A DNA stretch of 64,000 nucleotides from Gymnorhina tibicen. Taxonomy: Eukaryota; Chordata; Aves; Passeriformes; Artamidae. The stretch is from positions 1,729,053-1,793,052 of the forward strand of contig VXAZ01002267.1 of NCBI GenBank assembly GCA_013399875.1, given 5' to 3'. The notes below the pieces were generated by a model. It was not told where the DNA came from. It saw nothing but the letters and a program-made list of their open reading frames with translations, and did not search any database. Shown here one piece after another: positions 34,351-45,067 of the stretch. How positions within the stretch are numbered: position 1 is the stretch's first letter; each line of letters begins with the position of its first letter. The position numbers and the translations under genes are program-made.

Positions 34351-37300
34351 AAAAGCTTGATAGGCTTCACAACAGCCCTAACGCTGCAGTTCAAGTTCGC
34401 CTGACCCCCAGGTTACCACCACACTGCAGGTGATGCCTGGGGCGTCTCTCGCTGAAACCCAAGGCATCAAAGTTGTTGGGTTTTTTCTTTTTAGGGGATA
34501 GCTGAGTTTCCAACTTGTTTTTACTTACAAGGTTAAGAATGTACAGTAAATGCAGCAGATTAAGAAGCAGCAAGGAAAGGGTCTTGAATCTGTCCTGCAT
34601 GTCTTACGTCTTTACTTTCATAAACTAGGCAGACTCATCTGCTAAAAAAAAACAGTAATAAAACCTCCTAAACCCACAGCTTTCAGCCACCAAATGCCTT
34701 GTAGTCCTAATATTTCCAAACAGAATTCATGGCTTTAAAAGCTCCATGAATTAGAATAATGCCATGAAATCAGTAATTTAAATAAAGTAATATTTTAATT
34801 GATTCTGACATTCAGAGATATTTCTTTGCATTGCCACCTCTTTCTGACCTTTCACCCCAAGTGGGTTTCACTCCAGTGATGGGGACCAGAGATTTATTGC
34901 TGTCTTTGAAGTTAAAAATGCACAGTAGCAAGATCTGCCCCCAAAGAAATTAGGGGGACACTTCCTACTGATCTTACAGAGAACAAGATTTGGCCATGAG
35001 AAGTGTCATAAAAATGACTCAAAAATACTGAAGTAGCATATACAACACACTCAGCAAAAGGGCTGCAGAATCAGAGACCACTTCAATTATTGTGGTTTCT
35101 CTTTATAGGATGGTCAGGAAAAAAAAAAGTAGGTGGCTGTTACATGACAGTATAAAACAGGGCAATAAAACAGGGCAGATAATTAGACCTGCAAGGGCAG
35201 AACTCCCTGGCCAAAATGTGACACAGGTATCTGGTTATCTGACATGCTTACTTAAAAAAAAAAAGGACAAAAGAAGAGCTGTATAGGTAGAGGTACAGAG
35301 AAGATAAAGAAAAATTAGGCATTTAATTCCCAAAGACAACAATATAAAAATGCATCTTTAATTCCCCCCATCCCAAAAGCATACTACTAAATTCAGGAAA
35401 TGTATTGTGAAAAACCTCTAAAGTTTGTTAAAAACTTGAACACAATTTCAGAGATTTCGTAAGATCAGCCAAAGCACTAATAAAAAGAAAAATTCTAGGT
35501 CCTTATGATTCAGCAAGCCTTACAGAGAGAGGTAAGGGAAAAACTAGTTTTATGGGGGGTAGGATACTCTACAGTTGCCTTCCAAAGGATATTTCACACT
35601 GTTCTATATGGAATTTACCCATCACACAGAGGATAACACACCAAATCCTCTATCAGGATACAGACCCAACATTACAACACCTGGATTTCTGCACTCTTAA
35701 AAGCTGTTAGAGATTTCTGTTGTTCCAGCTCCTGCTGACTCCTATTTTCACTTATGTTAATTACCAAATTCTGAAGAACTTGTTGGCTTCTGATTCATCC
35801 TTTACTACCTCCTCCTCCTCCTCCAACCTGCATGCAACACACCTTCTTTAGTGCTGTCTAATGATTTATCATTTTTCTGATCAGCTCTCCGGAAAGCACA
35901 GAACTATCTATAATCACACACAGCAGTATGAACATTTTAATTTAGTAGCCTGTATGTACAATATTTCAAATGGTTCAGGTCATAGCACAGTACCACCTTT
36001 AGCAGATTATTCCTAGAGCAAAATAACCTAACAGACAAATAATGTTCCTATGTTTTCCCAGAGTGAATGTATAAATATTTCCTGAGTGCAGTATGTTACT
36101 GCGAAATCGGACAACAGGGGCAAGAATTCAAGCAACATGTATGAGTGTGAAGAATGTGAAGGTCTGTCTGACAAAACCATGAAAGAAAAAGAATACATGA
36201 AATGTAATAAGCTCCATGCAAAGCTTCACAATTCTCCTTTGCTCTCACTTAAAAATAAAGATTATTTTGAAAACTTTGGGTTTCTGTACTATCTGTTGTT
36301 TGTAAGATCAACTGTTTATTTAAGCAACAGCAAGTTATAATCCTAAATAATTTATCTGTATCTATTAGAGTACTTTTATAAACTTATTATTATTTACAGT
36401 TCTACTTGGTTTTCTTAAACTTCATTTTCCAAAGCTGTGCAACATACATTTTAAATGAAGCACACTTAGTTTCATGTCAATTAAATATAAGCAGTCCTGA
36501 AATGAATAGCTGAGCACAGAAACCCCTTTACTCCTACCACACCACGACTGATGTAACCACTGCTGAATGAAGAAGAAAGTTTCTCACCCCATCACATTTC
36601 TACCCTGTTTCTTCCTGCTTTTTAATTTTAGAGTATCACAAGTTGTTCTGTCTATTCAAGCAGTATCAATACATTCATTTCCACAAATTTGTGACCCAAA
36701 CAGGCACTTGAACAATTCTACCTTATATTTCTTTTACCCGAAACTGCTACCAGCACGCTTTTGAAACACAGGATTAAAAACAACCGTAAAAGAGAAAAAA
36801 ATACAATGCAATTTATTTGTATATCCCATCCACATGACAACATACCTCCTTTGTCTAATCAACTCCTGGGGAAAAAAAAGGAGGTCAGGAGGTGAGATCT
36901 GAAGAGAGGATGGAGCTCAGTGGGACAGAGGAGAGCAGAAAGCTCCCCAGACCCGGGCAACACAAGTGAGATACTGTGGAACCACAGGAAGGGGAAAAGG
37001 AGAGACTAGAGGTCAGATCCTGGTGTTTTTGCACATCAAACTCGCGCCAAGGCTGGTATTTTGTGCTACCAGTCTCAGGCTGCAATCCCAGGACACCAGA
37101 GTCGAGGCTGGGATTTGAACAAGGCATGGGGCTGTGTTAGGGGAGCCGAGTATCTCGGGGGCTGCCCGAGCCTGGCCCTAAAGGGGTCGGCAGACAGGGC
37201 GCAAAAAACTGACAAGAAATCAAACAAGGACGAGAATGGAGAAAATGAAACACGAGCAGTTTGGCTCTTGCTTTCTGGCCTCATAAATTCTTAGTTGCAG

Positions 37301-38180
37301 AAGAGAAGTCAGATGGAACAAAGCATAAATAAAGTAGGAGGTGAGTTTTAACCATTTTTCAGGGCAGGGAGAAGGAAAGCTAAACAGACTGCACCTCTCA
37401 ACCCTCATTGAGATGCAAACCACACAAAGGCGAAAAACTCATCTTGATGCACTGGTAGTTACGCATGTAAATTCCAGCGCAGGGAGCAAGATAAGCCCAA
37501 AGAATGCAGTTTCTCTCACCAGAAAGATTCAGCTTTGTGTATAATGCTGTAGTCTAACTACTGTAACCATCAGGACAACTCTGTTTAGTATCAATAAAGT
37601 GAGCAGTGTGTTCGCCTCATGCTAAACGAGCTGAAAACCCAGAGCAACCAATTCCCACAACCTAGAAACACCCATATGTGAAACAGCATCCAACTTTGCT
37701 TTGATACAAAAAAACCTTTCTTTCCACTCCAGGCTCTTCTTCCTTAACCAGAGCAGAGCGGCAGAGAGGAATCTGAAATGAGAGCCCACCTGTGCAGCAC
37801 AACGTGAACCTCAGTCTCCTCTCCTAGTGGAAAATAAAGTTTTATTTTAATACGACAGGCCTGTGGCGTGCCCTTGTAGGAGCCCTGTACGATAACACTG
37901 ACAATACCACTTGGCAACCTCTTTCTCTTTCCTGTGCCTCATCTCTGGCTAATTTTTTTTTTAATTTTAGTTATTTTGGCAGCTGCAGAACACACAAATC
38001 TGCACACTGCAGAACACTAGTTTAGCTATCTAGATGCAAAATTTTTTTTGTTTTAATCATTAACAGCAATTATGAAGCGTAGCTTTTGAAAGGCCATAAT
38101 TAGGGATGACAGACAAACAGTGGATGTGGCAGGAAAAGATAGTACCAGTTCTTTGATAGTACAAAGCAAACCACCAAGGC
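34351..38180. other. Unannotated non-coding stretch
   Basis: No gene is recognised. A short (CTC)6-like run lies at 35808-35826. A patch at about 37030-37265 has roughly ten CpGs in 230 bases and is GC-richer than its surroundings, but I see no TATA box, splice site or other sign of a promoter. Overlapping frames there (36885-37127 and 37075-37284 minus, 37061-37294 plus) have no known domain. Confidence 0.5.
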
Positions 38181-40545
38181 AGCGTGATAGTACTAGTTTC
38201 ATTCCTTTTGGAGTTCATCAGTTGCGAGCGATTGAATTCTGCCTCGTGACTGATAAATGCATATTTTGATTTGTTTCCCCTTGAAAGCCAAGTACTCTTT
38301 TATTGGCAGGCTGATTAAAGTGGAATTAAAATGTTCTCTGAGGAAAGAGGTGAAAACTTGTCACCTTTTCTGCAATGCTCTTTTTTCCCCCCTTAGTAGA
38401 TAAGGGTTTTTCAGAGTCACAGACACTGGATACTTGGGGGTAAATTAACCCAACTAGTCATGTTTTAAAAGGACAATTGTTCTATTTTTAAAGCTGTCGT
38501 TTTCTGAATATTTGATTAGGGCTGCGTTACAAAAGATAACTTTTGCAAACAGTCTGCTCTCCCCCAACCCCCCCCCTTATTAATTTTACATTAGATTTCC
38601 ACTCTGTTCCAGCAAAGCCCGTGGTGACTCCCTGCTCCGTAGAGGCTTCCTTCCCACAGCGATCTCTGCAGGATTTCAGCATGGCAGAGTTCAGCTACCT
38701 CAGCACTCAGGCAGCCAGAAACCTCAGGCCCTGAGCTGAAGTGCAGCTAAGCTTGAAAGAAATACAAATATTTAAAGACAGTGCAGAGAACCAATAAAAA
38801 GCAGGGAAAAAAAATTCTGTGAAGCATTTACATGACATAAAGCTACTAGACCAAAATAAATGCGACCCTGGTGAATTTGCTATACCAGAAGTTTATGCTT
38901 CCCTCAATTTAAAATTTTCAAATAAAGAGACTAAGTACAAAGCCCTGGAGAGAAAAATAGTAGAAAGTAATACAGTTATGAGAGCAACAGCAGCCATTGC
39001 AAGTGATATTGTTATTCTCCATCAAGGAAGCAATAACTTTGATGAAGAATCCCTTTAATGAACACCAAGATGGGGTTCTGCCTCCCTAATTAAATTAAAT
39101 TAAAAGTGTCAGGTATCAAACCTCCACGGTAAAGACGAAGAGAAGCTACACAGCAGCTTCCCAACACGGTATTATCAATCCTGATTTTGAATCTCAAAGT
39201 ATTAACAATAAAAATAAGCAGTCTCTGGTGCTCTGGAGACAGGAGTGGTAGAAAACAGACCTACGAAAGATGATAGATTAATAAAAGACCCGAAAGTAGG
39301 TGACTGTGATAAAGGTGGAAACTTTCTCCCTAAGTTAGCCCTTACGATGGTTGTGTCATGTGGCTTAAAAGATCAACTACAGAAAGCAGAGAAAGCAAAA
39401 TGAGTTCAAGCAAGCCATGGAGTCTTATCAACAAATTATCTTTACCAGATAGAAGGCAGATCTTCATTATTACTTTAGCAGGATTTTTTGTGGGTTAATT
39501 TTCTTACTCTCTATCTGATGCAACAGAAAAATACAAAGCCTGAAGGAAAATAATCCCTATAATTTGCATTTTTAAATGCCCCTACATAAAATACATATTT
39601 AAGCAGATGCATCATAATGGCTGGAATTATTAAGTTACATAAGTATTTAGAGAGATTATGAAATACTTATTGATTTAACTGCATAAATATGTACCTAGGG
39701 AAATTTATATCGCAAATGAAACTGGCCAAAGCCACTCTGTCAAAGCCAAAACAAAGACAATTATCTTGTCAATAAAAAATTGAAGGTAAAATTCAAAACC
39801 CACCCCTATTAGTGTGCCAAAAATAGACAAATTTAATCGTCATAACAAGTAAGTAGGGGACAAACCTCATAAACCCCTATACAGACACCCAAGTGAATGG
39901 AAAGTAAATACTTATTTTGATGGTGTCCTAAGAATCTGTAAGGATCTGGGGGAGGAGGAGCATAAAGCATTACCTTGTCAAAAACCATGAAGTTGTACAT
40001 TTTTTTATTTTCAAAAAGTATTTAATTGTATAATTACACAGGCCCTGTTATAAACAACCATTTAGGGCATCCTCACTCCACTGACAGAGTCTTCCAAGCT
40101 TTAAAAATTCATTAGGATCTTGGCAATAAATATTGCCAATGTATTTTACTGTAACTGTATCGATCCTAATGCACTTGACTTATCTATAGAGATAAAACTT
40201 ATCTTGACCTTGTCGAATACAAACAGTCTGGACTAAAAACCTGCGATAGCCTCTCGTGGGGAAAACACACAGCAGATAACAGCTACAGGGATGATACAGG
40301 AGCAGAACATCAGTATTAATGTTTCAGACAAAACAGAAATTTGCCTGAATATTACCCTACCGAGCTCATGTAAGGAGACACTAATAGGAAATGATATGAA
40401 AGAAGGCTGTAAAAAACAAATATGTACGTTTAATTAGAGTCTTCTTGGGCACTGTATTGGTCCCCTTAGAAAATACATGACAGAGATGGTTACAACCTGC
40501 TGCATGGCAATACTACTGATTATGCTTTTTTTTTTTTGGAGGCAA
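38181..40545. other. AT-rich, repeat-free stretch
   Basis: No gene, RNA or transposon is seen. A C9 run lies at about 38567-38575. An ATTAAATTAAATTAAA run is at 39089-39104. 40110-40210 has a tight cluster of inverted TTGGCA and GATA-like motifs, described separately. Absence of repeats with AT-rich, motif-dense text is what conserved enhancer regions often look like, but conservation cannot be judged from one sequence. Confidence 0.45.
40120..40204. promoter_or_regulatory. Candidate enhancer motif cluster (speculative)
   Basis: A perfect inverted repeat TTGGCAATA-AA-TATTGCCAA spans 40120-40139. TTGGCA is the half-site bound by NFI-family factors, although the spacing here is wider than in the classic TTGGC-N5-GCCAA palindrome. 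Forty bases on, TTATCT (40180-40185), AGATAA (40190-40195) and TTATCT (40199-40204) form an inverted and a direct pair of GATA-type sites, and ATCGAT sits at 40159-40164. The motifs are visible directly. That they act together is inference. Confidence 0.2.
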
Positions 40546-43080
40546 TCACCTCTCTTTTTGAAAGTCAAAACCAGTTGCCTTGTGCTGCGCTAAGAAGGAA
40601 CCCAACCAACTTTTGCCTTTGTTATTTAAAGTTGCTGTTTCCAGCTGCAATCCCAGCTGCAGACAGCGGCATTGGCCTTGCGACATGAACCCCGCTGCAG
40701 GCAGGGACAGACCCTGCACAGCCATCCCCACGGATCCTACAACACCACCAGGGCACAGAGCCCGCAGCAGGATCAGGATCAAGCTCCAAGCCCAGGATTT
40801 CCCCTGGAAGCAAAGAGCCGCACGGACCCACACCGAACGCTTTCGTTTCAAACTCTTTGGTGCTCCTTCCCTCACAATCCGCCTGCCTTCAGCTGCCGAT
40901 AACTTAATTAACATTTTCAAGTAGGGAAAAAAAAATATTCCCTGCTATTTCTAAGGCAACAGAGATTTTTGGAGAAGATGTCTTCTGTGGTTGATTTTGA
41001 AATTAATGCAAGAGTACCCTGCCAGTCGGCAGCAGAGCGTATCCCTCGATCTTTAATGCAAACTTCTCCAGGTTGTTCATGTAACTCAACCAGTTACGGA
41101 CAAAGAGGCACTTTCTAAAAGAAACCTACAACGTGTTTTTCGCAATTAATGCTCTATGTATTTGCCAATTCAAGAGCCAAACACGTCAGACTTCCATCTT
41201 CCAAATATCTCCCCTTTACAAGCAGTAAGAGCAGTCTAACGTAACGTCAGTGTTAAGTAGTCTAGTACCTCAGAAAATTATTTCTTTCTGACACAATGTT
41301 TTGTAGCTGGTCCTCATAAATTATAAAAAAATTAGGATGTTTACAGGAATTTGTATAAGGAAACTATTTCTAGGTCACAGTAATTACTTTGCATTTGCAA
41401 TTAATGAAAAATAACTATGCCTGATCACTCTAATTAATATTTCAATATGCTAAACAGCACCAATACAGGACAAGTTGTTGCAAAGATCCAGAGGAAAACA
41501 AACTAAAGAAGAAAACAAAATCTGCCAAATAAAGTCAATAGGTTTCACACAGAATTAAATATTATGTGTTTCAAATATATTTTTGACAAACTGCAAGTAG
41601 TGACAATTCAAAAATACTATAATACACATTTGGATACAAATGTAAAATTATTGTGGCGCATTAACTCTGCTCCTTCCCGAGCCACGAGCAGGAATTTTAA
41701 AGGTTTCCTATTTACTCTGAGCAACTAAATGAAAGTAACTCCACAGTTTTCTATTTCTACCTTTAAATATTGCTTAGCTTTGGGAGATAGCAATAAAACT
41801 TTCTACCTTTTGATAGGCAACAGTATTTTGCATTGACTGAAGGCAAATAGAGACAAAAATAATACTATCCACAGCAGTGGCACAAAGAATAAGGCTCCAT
41901 TGCTAATTATACAGGGAACTGAATTTAATTACATGGAGAACATTAAACACTTTCCAAACAGGAAAAAAAAATCAAGAAAAGCTTGAGATGAGCCTTTCAA
42001 GTGCCTTTAATGCTCCAACAGTGCCCTCTGCCGAGGCTCCCCAGTAGTACTGGATTAGTTCTTCAGCACCAAACACTGCACACAACCAGGCATCACTAGT
42101 TTGGGATCGTTTCTGCCTAAAAATAAGCACCTCACAAAACCCAATTAAGCTAACTTCCTGCAGGATGAATATGTCACACATGCAGTGCAGCACTGCATTC
42201 AGTGTGCGTTCTGCAGTGAGATGGCAACTAATAATTTCAAAGACTGTTGTAGTTCAAAGACATCCAAAAAGCAACATCTGAAGTCTGAATCGCTTCGGTC
42301 TCACTCACAGGATCCATCTAGCGAGGATATTCCCAAGGATGAATCTGTTTAGGATCCCGTACTAAAGCACTGCTATTCTTAAAATCCAACTTAGTTTTCT
42401 TTTGCATTGTGACAGATACGACTGGGTGATACCAGAAACACCTTTGAAAGCAAATACGCTCCAAAATAATCTAAAGCAAATAAAAAAACCCCTGTTTCAT
42501 TACTCAATACATTTTAGTGTGAATTTTTTCAGACGGTAACTATATCCCAAAATATTGCTGTCTGGCTCTTGGAAACAAACCAGTGAACTAAATGCTGTCC
42601 TAAGCACTGAGGAAAGACTGGACGATGTGTTTCAGAACTCCAGTTTCAGGTGGCCAACTGAAAAAAGGGAAAGGGGAAAGGAAACAGGAGGCAAAGGATC
42701 TTAGCACAACTGAAAAGTGTAGCATAGAAATTCCTGACAGCTCCCTCACCGTTCCTTTTTCCTAATGAAAACACAGTTGTTTTTTTCTCAAGTCACCCCT
42801 TGGTTTACCTACCTTAATCTGTGAGAATAAAAAGAGCAAAGAGCTATTTGTTTGCACTTTAATATGTTTTCTTTTTCTTTGACCAAATTTTTAGAATTCC
42901 CACTAACACAAATGAACGACACTTTTGAAAGTCTGAGCCTTGCCTTTTCCCCAAATTCACAAGTTATTCAATAGCTCTAATGATTAACTGGCAAATAGTT
43001 TATCACCCGAAAAAAACCTACAGCCACAAGCACCTAGATATTTCAGATTAGATTGTAGCCATAGAATTTAGATAATTTTA
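40546..43080. other. Unannotated non-coding stretch
   Basis: A GC-richer patch at 40640-40905 has about a dozen CpGs and long overlapping frames on both strands (124 codons minus at 40546-40920, 114 codons plus at 40580-40924). None shows a known domain and they shadow each other. Downstream, 41370-41470 is AT-rich with a CTTTGCATTTGCAATTAATG segment that resembles octamer and homeodomain sites. No transposon is recognised. Confidence 0.45.
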
Positions 43081-43552
43081 TGGCTGCAGGAAGCAGACGA
43101 TGCCAAAATAGCCATGAATTGTGTAAGTCCGTTTCATACCAGCAGCTCCCTGAAACTCGGCTCCTCTGCACAGCCGACTGTGCTCTCCGGGTACTCAGAG
43201 GAGCAAGGGGCAAACAGGCTCAGTTAAAACTCACACCTTCCTACCTCAGTGACACCTTTTATACAACTGGGGGGGATCTTCCTACTTTCATTTTAAAATT
43301 AGAAATTCAAAAAACTCCCCTATTCTTGAGGAATCTTAAATTTACATGGTTCAAATTAACGGGGAGCATTCAGTGTAAAAACCAAATGCAGGCTGGCAGT
43401 CCTGAGGTGAAGTTTTTTTGCACAACCTGCAGATTACAGCAACTTTTCCACCACCTCACAATCCCCCCGGGAAGTGGCAAACTATCAGATCCTCATCCAG
43501 CTGGTGATGCTGGGGAACGGGAGCGGGATGCTCGCTCAGCTGTTGATGTGGA

Positions 43553-43592
43553 CCGATTTCCACAACCGATTCCACAGCCGATTTCCACAACC
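43553..43592 (+). repeat. Three-unit 12-13 base tandem repeat
   Basis: The units CCGATTTCCACAA (43553-43565), CCGATTCCACAG (43566-43577) and CCGATTTCCACAACC (43578-43592) are adjacent near-copies. Unit length 13, 12 and 13 bases means the repeat does not hold one reading frame, so it looks like replication slippage in non-coding DNA. It lies inside the 186-codon plus frame at 43080-43640, which it helps to lengthen by containing no stop codon. Confidence 0.85.
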
Positions 43593-43891
43593 TTTACCAC
43601 GCATGGTGGCTCGAAATCAGGCTGCCAAAATTGGGTGTAAACATTCAGGGTTGAGAGCATCTAAAGGTGCTGGTAATTTCAAAGAAATATGTGAGTTCTT
43701 AGCAATCCCAACAGTCTTTTTATTTACTACACACTGTGATGAACCCTGGGCTTCCTCCATCCAGCTCTGCCTCTGTTTGGCCTCTGTTTTATGTCAGCAA
43801 AGCTGGAATATTTTGTTTAACTCTGCTGAAAATTAGCTGCTTAAACACAGTAGTACAGAAAAGGCTGAGATCAAAAGTGTGTCTTTTTCAG

Positions 43892-43997
43892 GAGTCTGGC
43901 ACCTCTCCTCACACACCACTTCAAATCTGTGTTGTGAGCCTAATTTTTATAAATCTCTCTACCCCCCTCAAGAGAGACCACTGCACAGATGTAGCAG
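43892..43997 (+). other. Candidate 106-base internal exon (unconfirmed)
   Basis: The acceptor AAGTGTGTCTTTTTCAG ends at 43891 and the donor TAGCAG|GTGAGC is at 43997/43998, both close to consensus. The 106 bases between are open in the frame that enters at phase 0 and leaves at phase 1. They encode 35 residues, beginning ESGTSPHTPLQICVVSLIFI and ending KRDHCTDVA. A second acceptor with a CCCCCCTCAAG end at 43972 would give a 25-base version in the same frame. The frame continues past the donor to 44026. I recognise no domain. This is the best-scoring exon pattern I found by eye in the window. Confidence 0.25.
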
Positions 43998-44017
43998 GTG
44001 AGCCTCCACTCTCTTCA

Positions 44018-44076
44018 TATATTTAAGTATATGTAAGAATATATACTTATATATATACTTATATATCAGTATGTAT
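44018..44076. repeat. TA-rich simple sequence
   Basis: An irregular ATAT/ACTTATATA run with two inverted AAGTATAT / ATATACTT words. It is A/T-only over most of its length, prone to slippage and hairpin formation. No other role is visible. Confidence 0.8.
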
Positions 44077-44800
44077 AGTCACAGTAATACACACCAAAGG
44101 TTAAATGGAGGTGATAAAATTACTTCAAGCCACATCAGTGCAGCAACAACAATTAAAAAAGCACATATTAATAACGCAATATCAAGGATGAGTAATATTA
44201 CCCTACGTTCAAGACAGACAAAAACATTTAACAACTTGGTTACTCAAAATACAATGCAAATGATGGCAGATTTACTGCTGCTGTTGGATCCTAAAGGTCC
44301 ATTTTCTGCCTGTTTAAATCTGCAGCCTTAAAGCAATATCCTCCTTGTAGGTGGCTTGGTTTTGGCTTTCTAAAAGGAATGTTAATTTTGCAGGACAGTC
44401 GTACAATCTAAAATCTCAATCCATTGCCTTCCAGTTGTTTTAGACAGGTAGTGCCAGGAGTGGTTAACTGCATTAAGTTATTCCTTTTCATTCCCCAAAG
44501 GGAGACTTTTAAATTCAGTATGTATTTCTAAGAAAACCCAACACATTGTGATTCACAGAAGTTCTCCGGTATAAACTTATCTCCTTGTCAACAAAACGTC
44601 AGATGATTGCACAATCTTCTGAATAATCACAATAATGAAGACAGTTCAGGGTGCAAAATACACAGATGCAGAAGGCAATAAAGGCAAAAAGCATTTTCTT
44701 CCTCTACGGGTTAAATTAGGAATTTTTTAAGCAACATGGTAACTAAAAGTGGGAAGCTAAAAGTTTTTGTCCCCACAAAGAGTTTAAGCAGGTTAGTATA

Positions 44801-44839
44801 ATCAAAACAGCAAACAAATAATCAAACAGCAAACAAATA
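44801..44839 (+). repeat. Two-copy 19-20 base tandem duplication
   Basis: ATCAAAACAGCAAACAAATA at 44801-44820 is followed at once by ATCAAACAGCAAACAAATA at 44821-44839, one A shorter, and then by a partial third ATCAA. It is a small, probably recent local duplication in non-coding DNA. Confidence 0.93.
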
Positions 44840-45000
44840 ATCAATTTACTATAGATCTATCTGTTCACTAATCTGAAAATCCAGATTTTCAGGAATTCTT
44901 AATTCAGATACCACAGAAGGACATTCCCTGAATTTGAGATCCATCTCGGGACAGACCAGGCTCTCTCCCTTCCTCAATATCTGCTGCCGGTCATTACAAT

Positions 45001-45067
45001 AAGGAGAAAAAGAATTCTGGGAGAAAGGGGAAGGAGAAAGAGGGGGGAAAGGGGAAGGAGAATGAGG
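45001..45067 (+). repeat. Homopurine tract with 24-base periodic copy
   Basis: The plus strand is almost all A and G (one TTCT interruption at about 45014-45018). The 16-base word GAAAGGGGAAGGAGAA occurs at 45023-45038 and again at 45047-45062, 24 bases apart. Homopurine-homopyrimidine DNA with mirror-like runs can form triplex (H-DNA) structures. No coding meaning is seen. Confidence 0.85.

Noticed and set aside
34145..34360. PolyGln protein encoded by the CAG repeat
   Set aside because: All frames are open through any CAG run. The flanking residues match no protein I know and there is no convincing splice context.
37100..37125. tRNA gene suggested by GGGATTTGAAC
   Set aside because: No cloverleaf arms, A box or anticodon stem can be built around it. 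At best it is an old SINE scrap.
43080..43640. Longest open frame, 186 codons on plus, as a gene
   Set aside because: With three stops in 64 codons, about one frame of this length is expected by chance in 64 kb six-frame. It has no known domain, contains a frame-breaking 12/13-base repeat, and is composed of unrelated-looking segments.
44018..44076. TATA-box promoter
   Set aside because: It is a long irregular TA simple repeat with no initiator or downstream gene.
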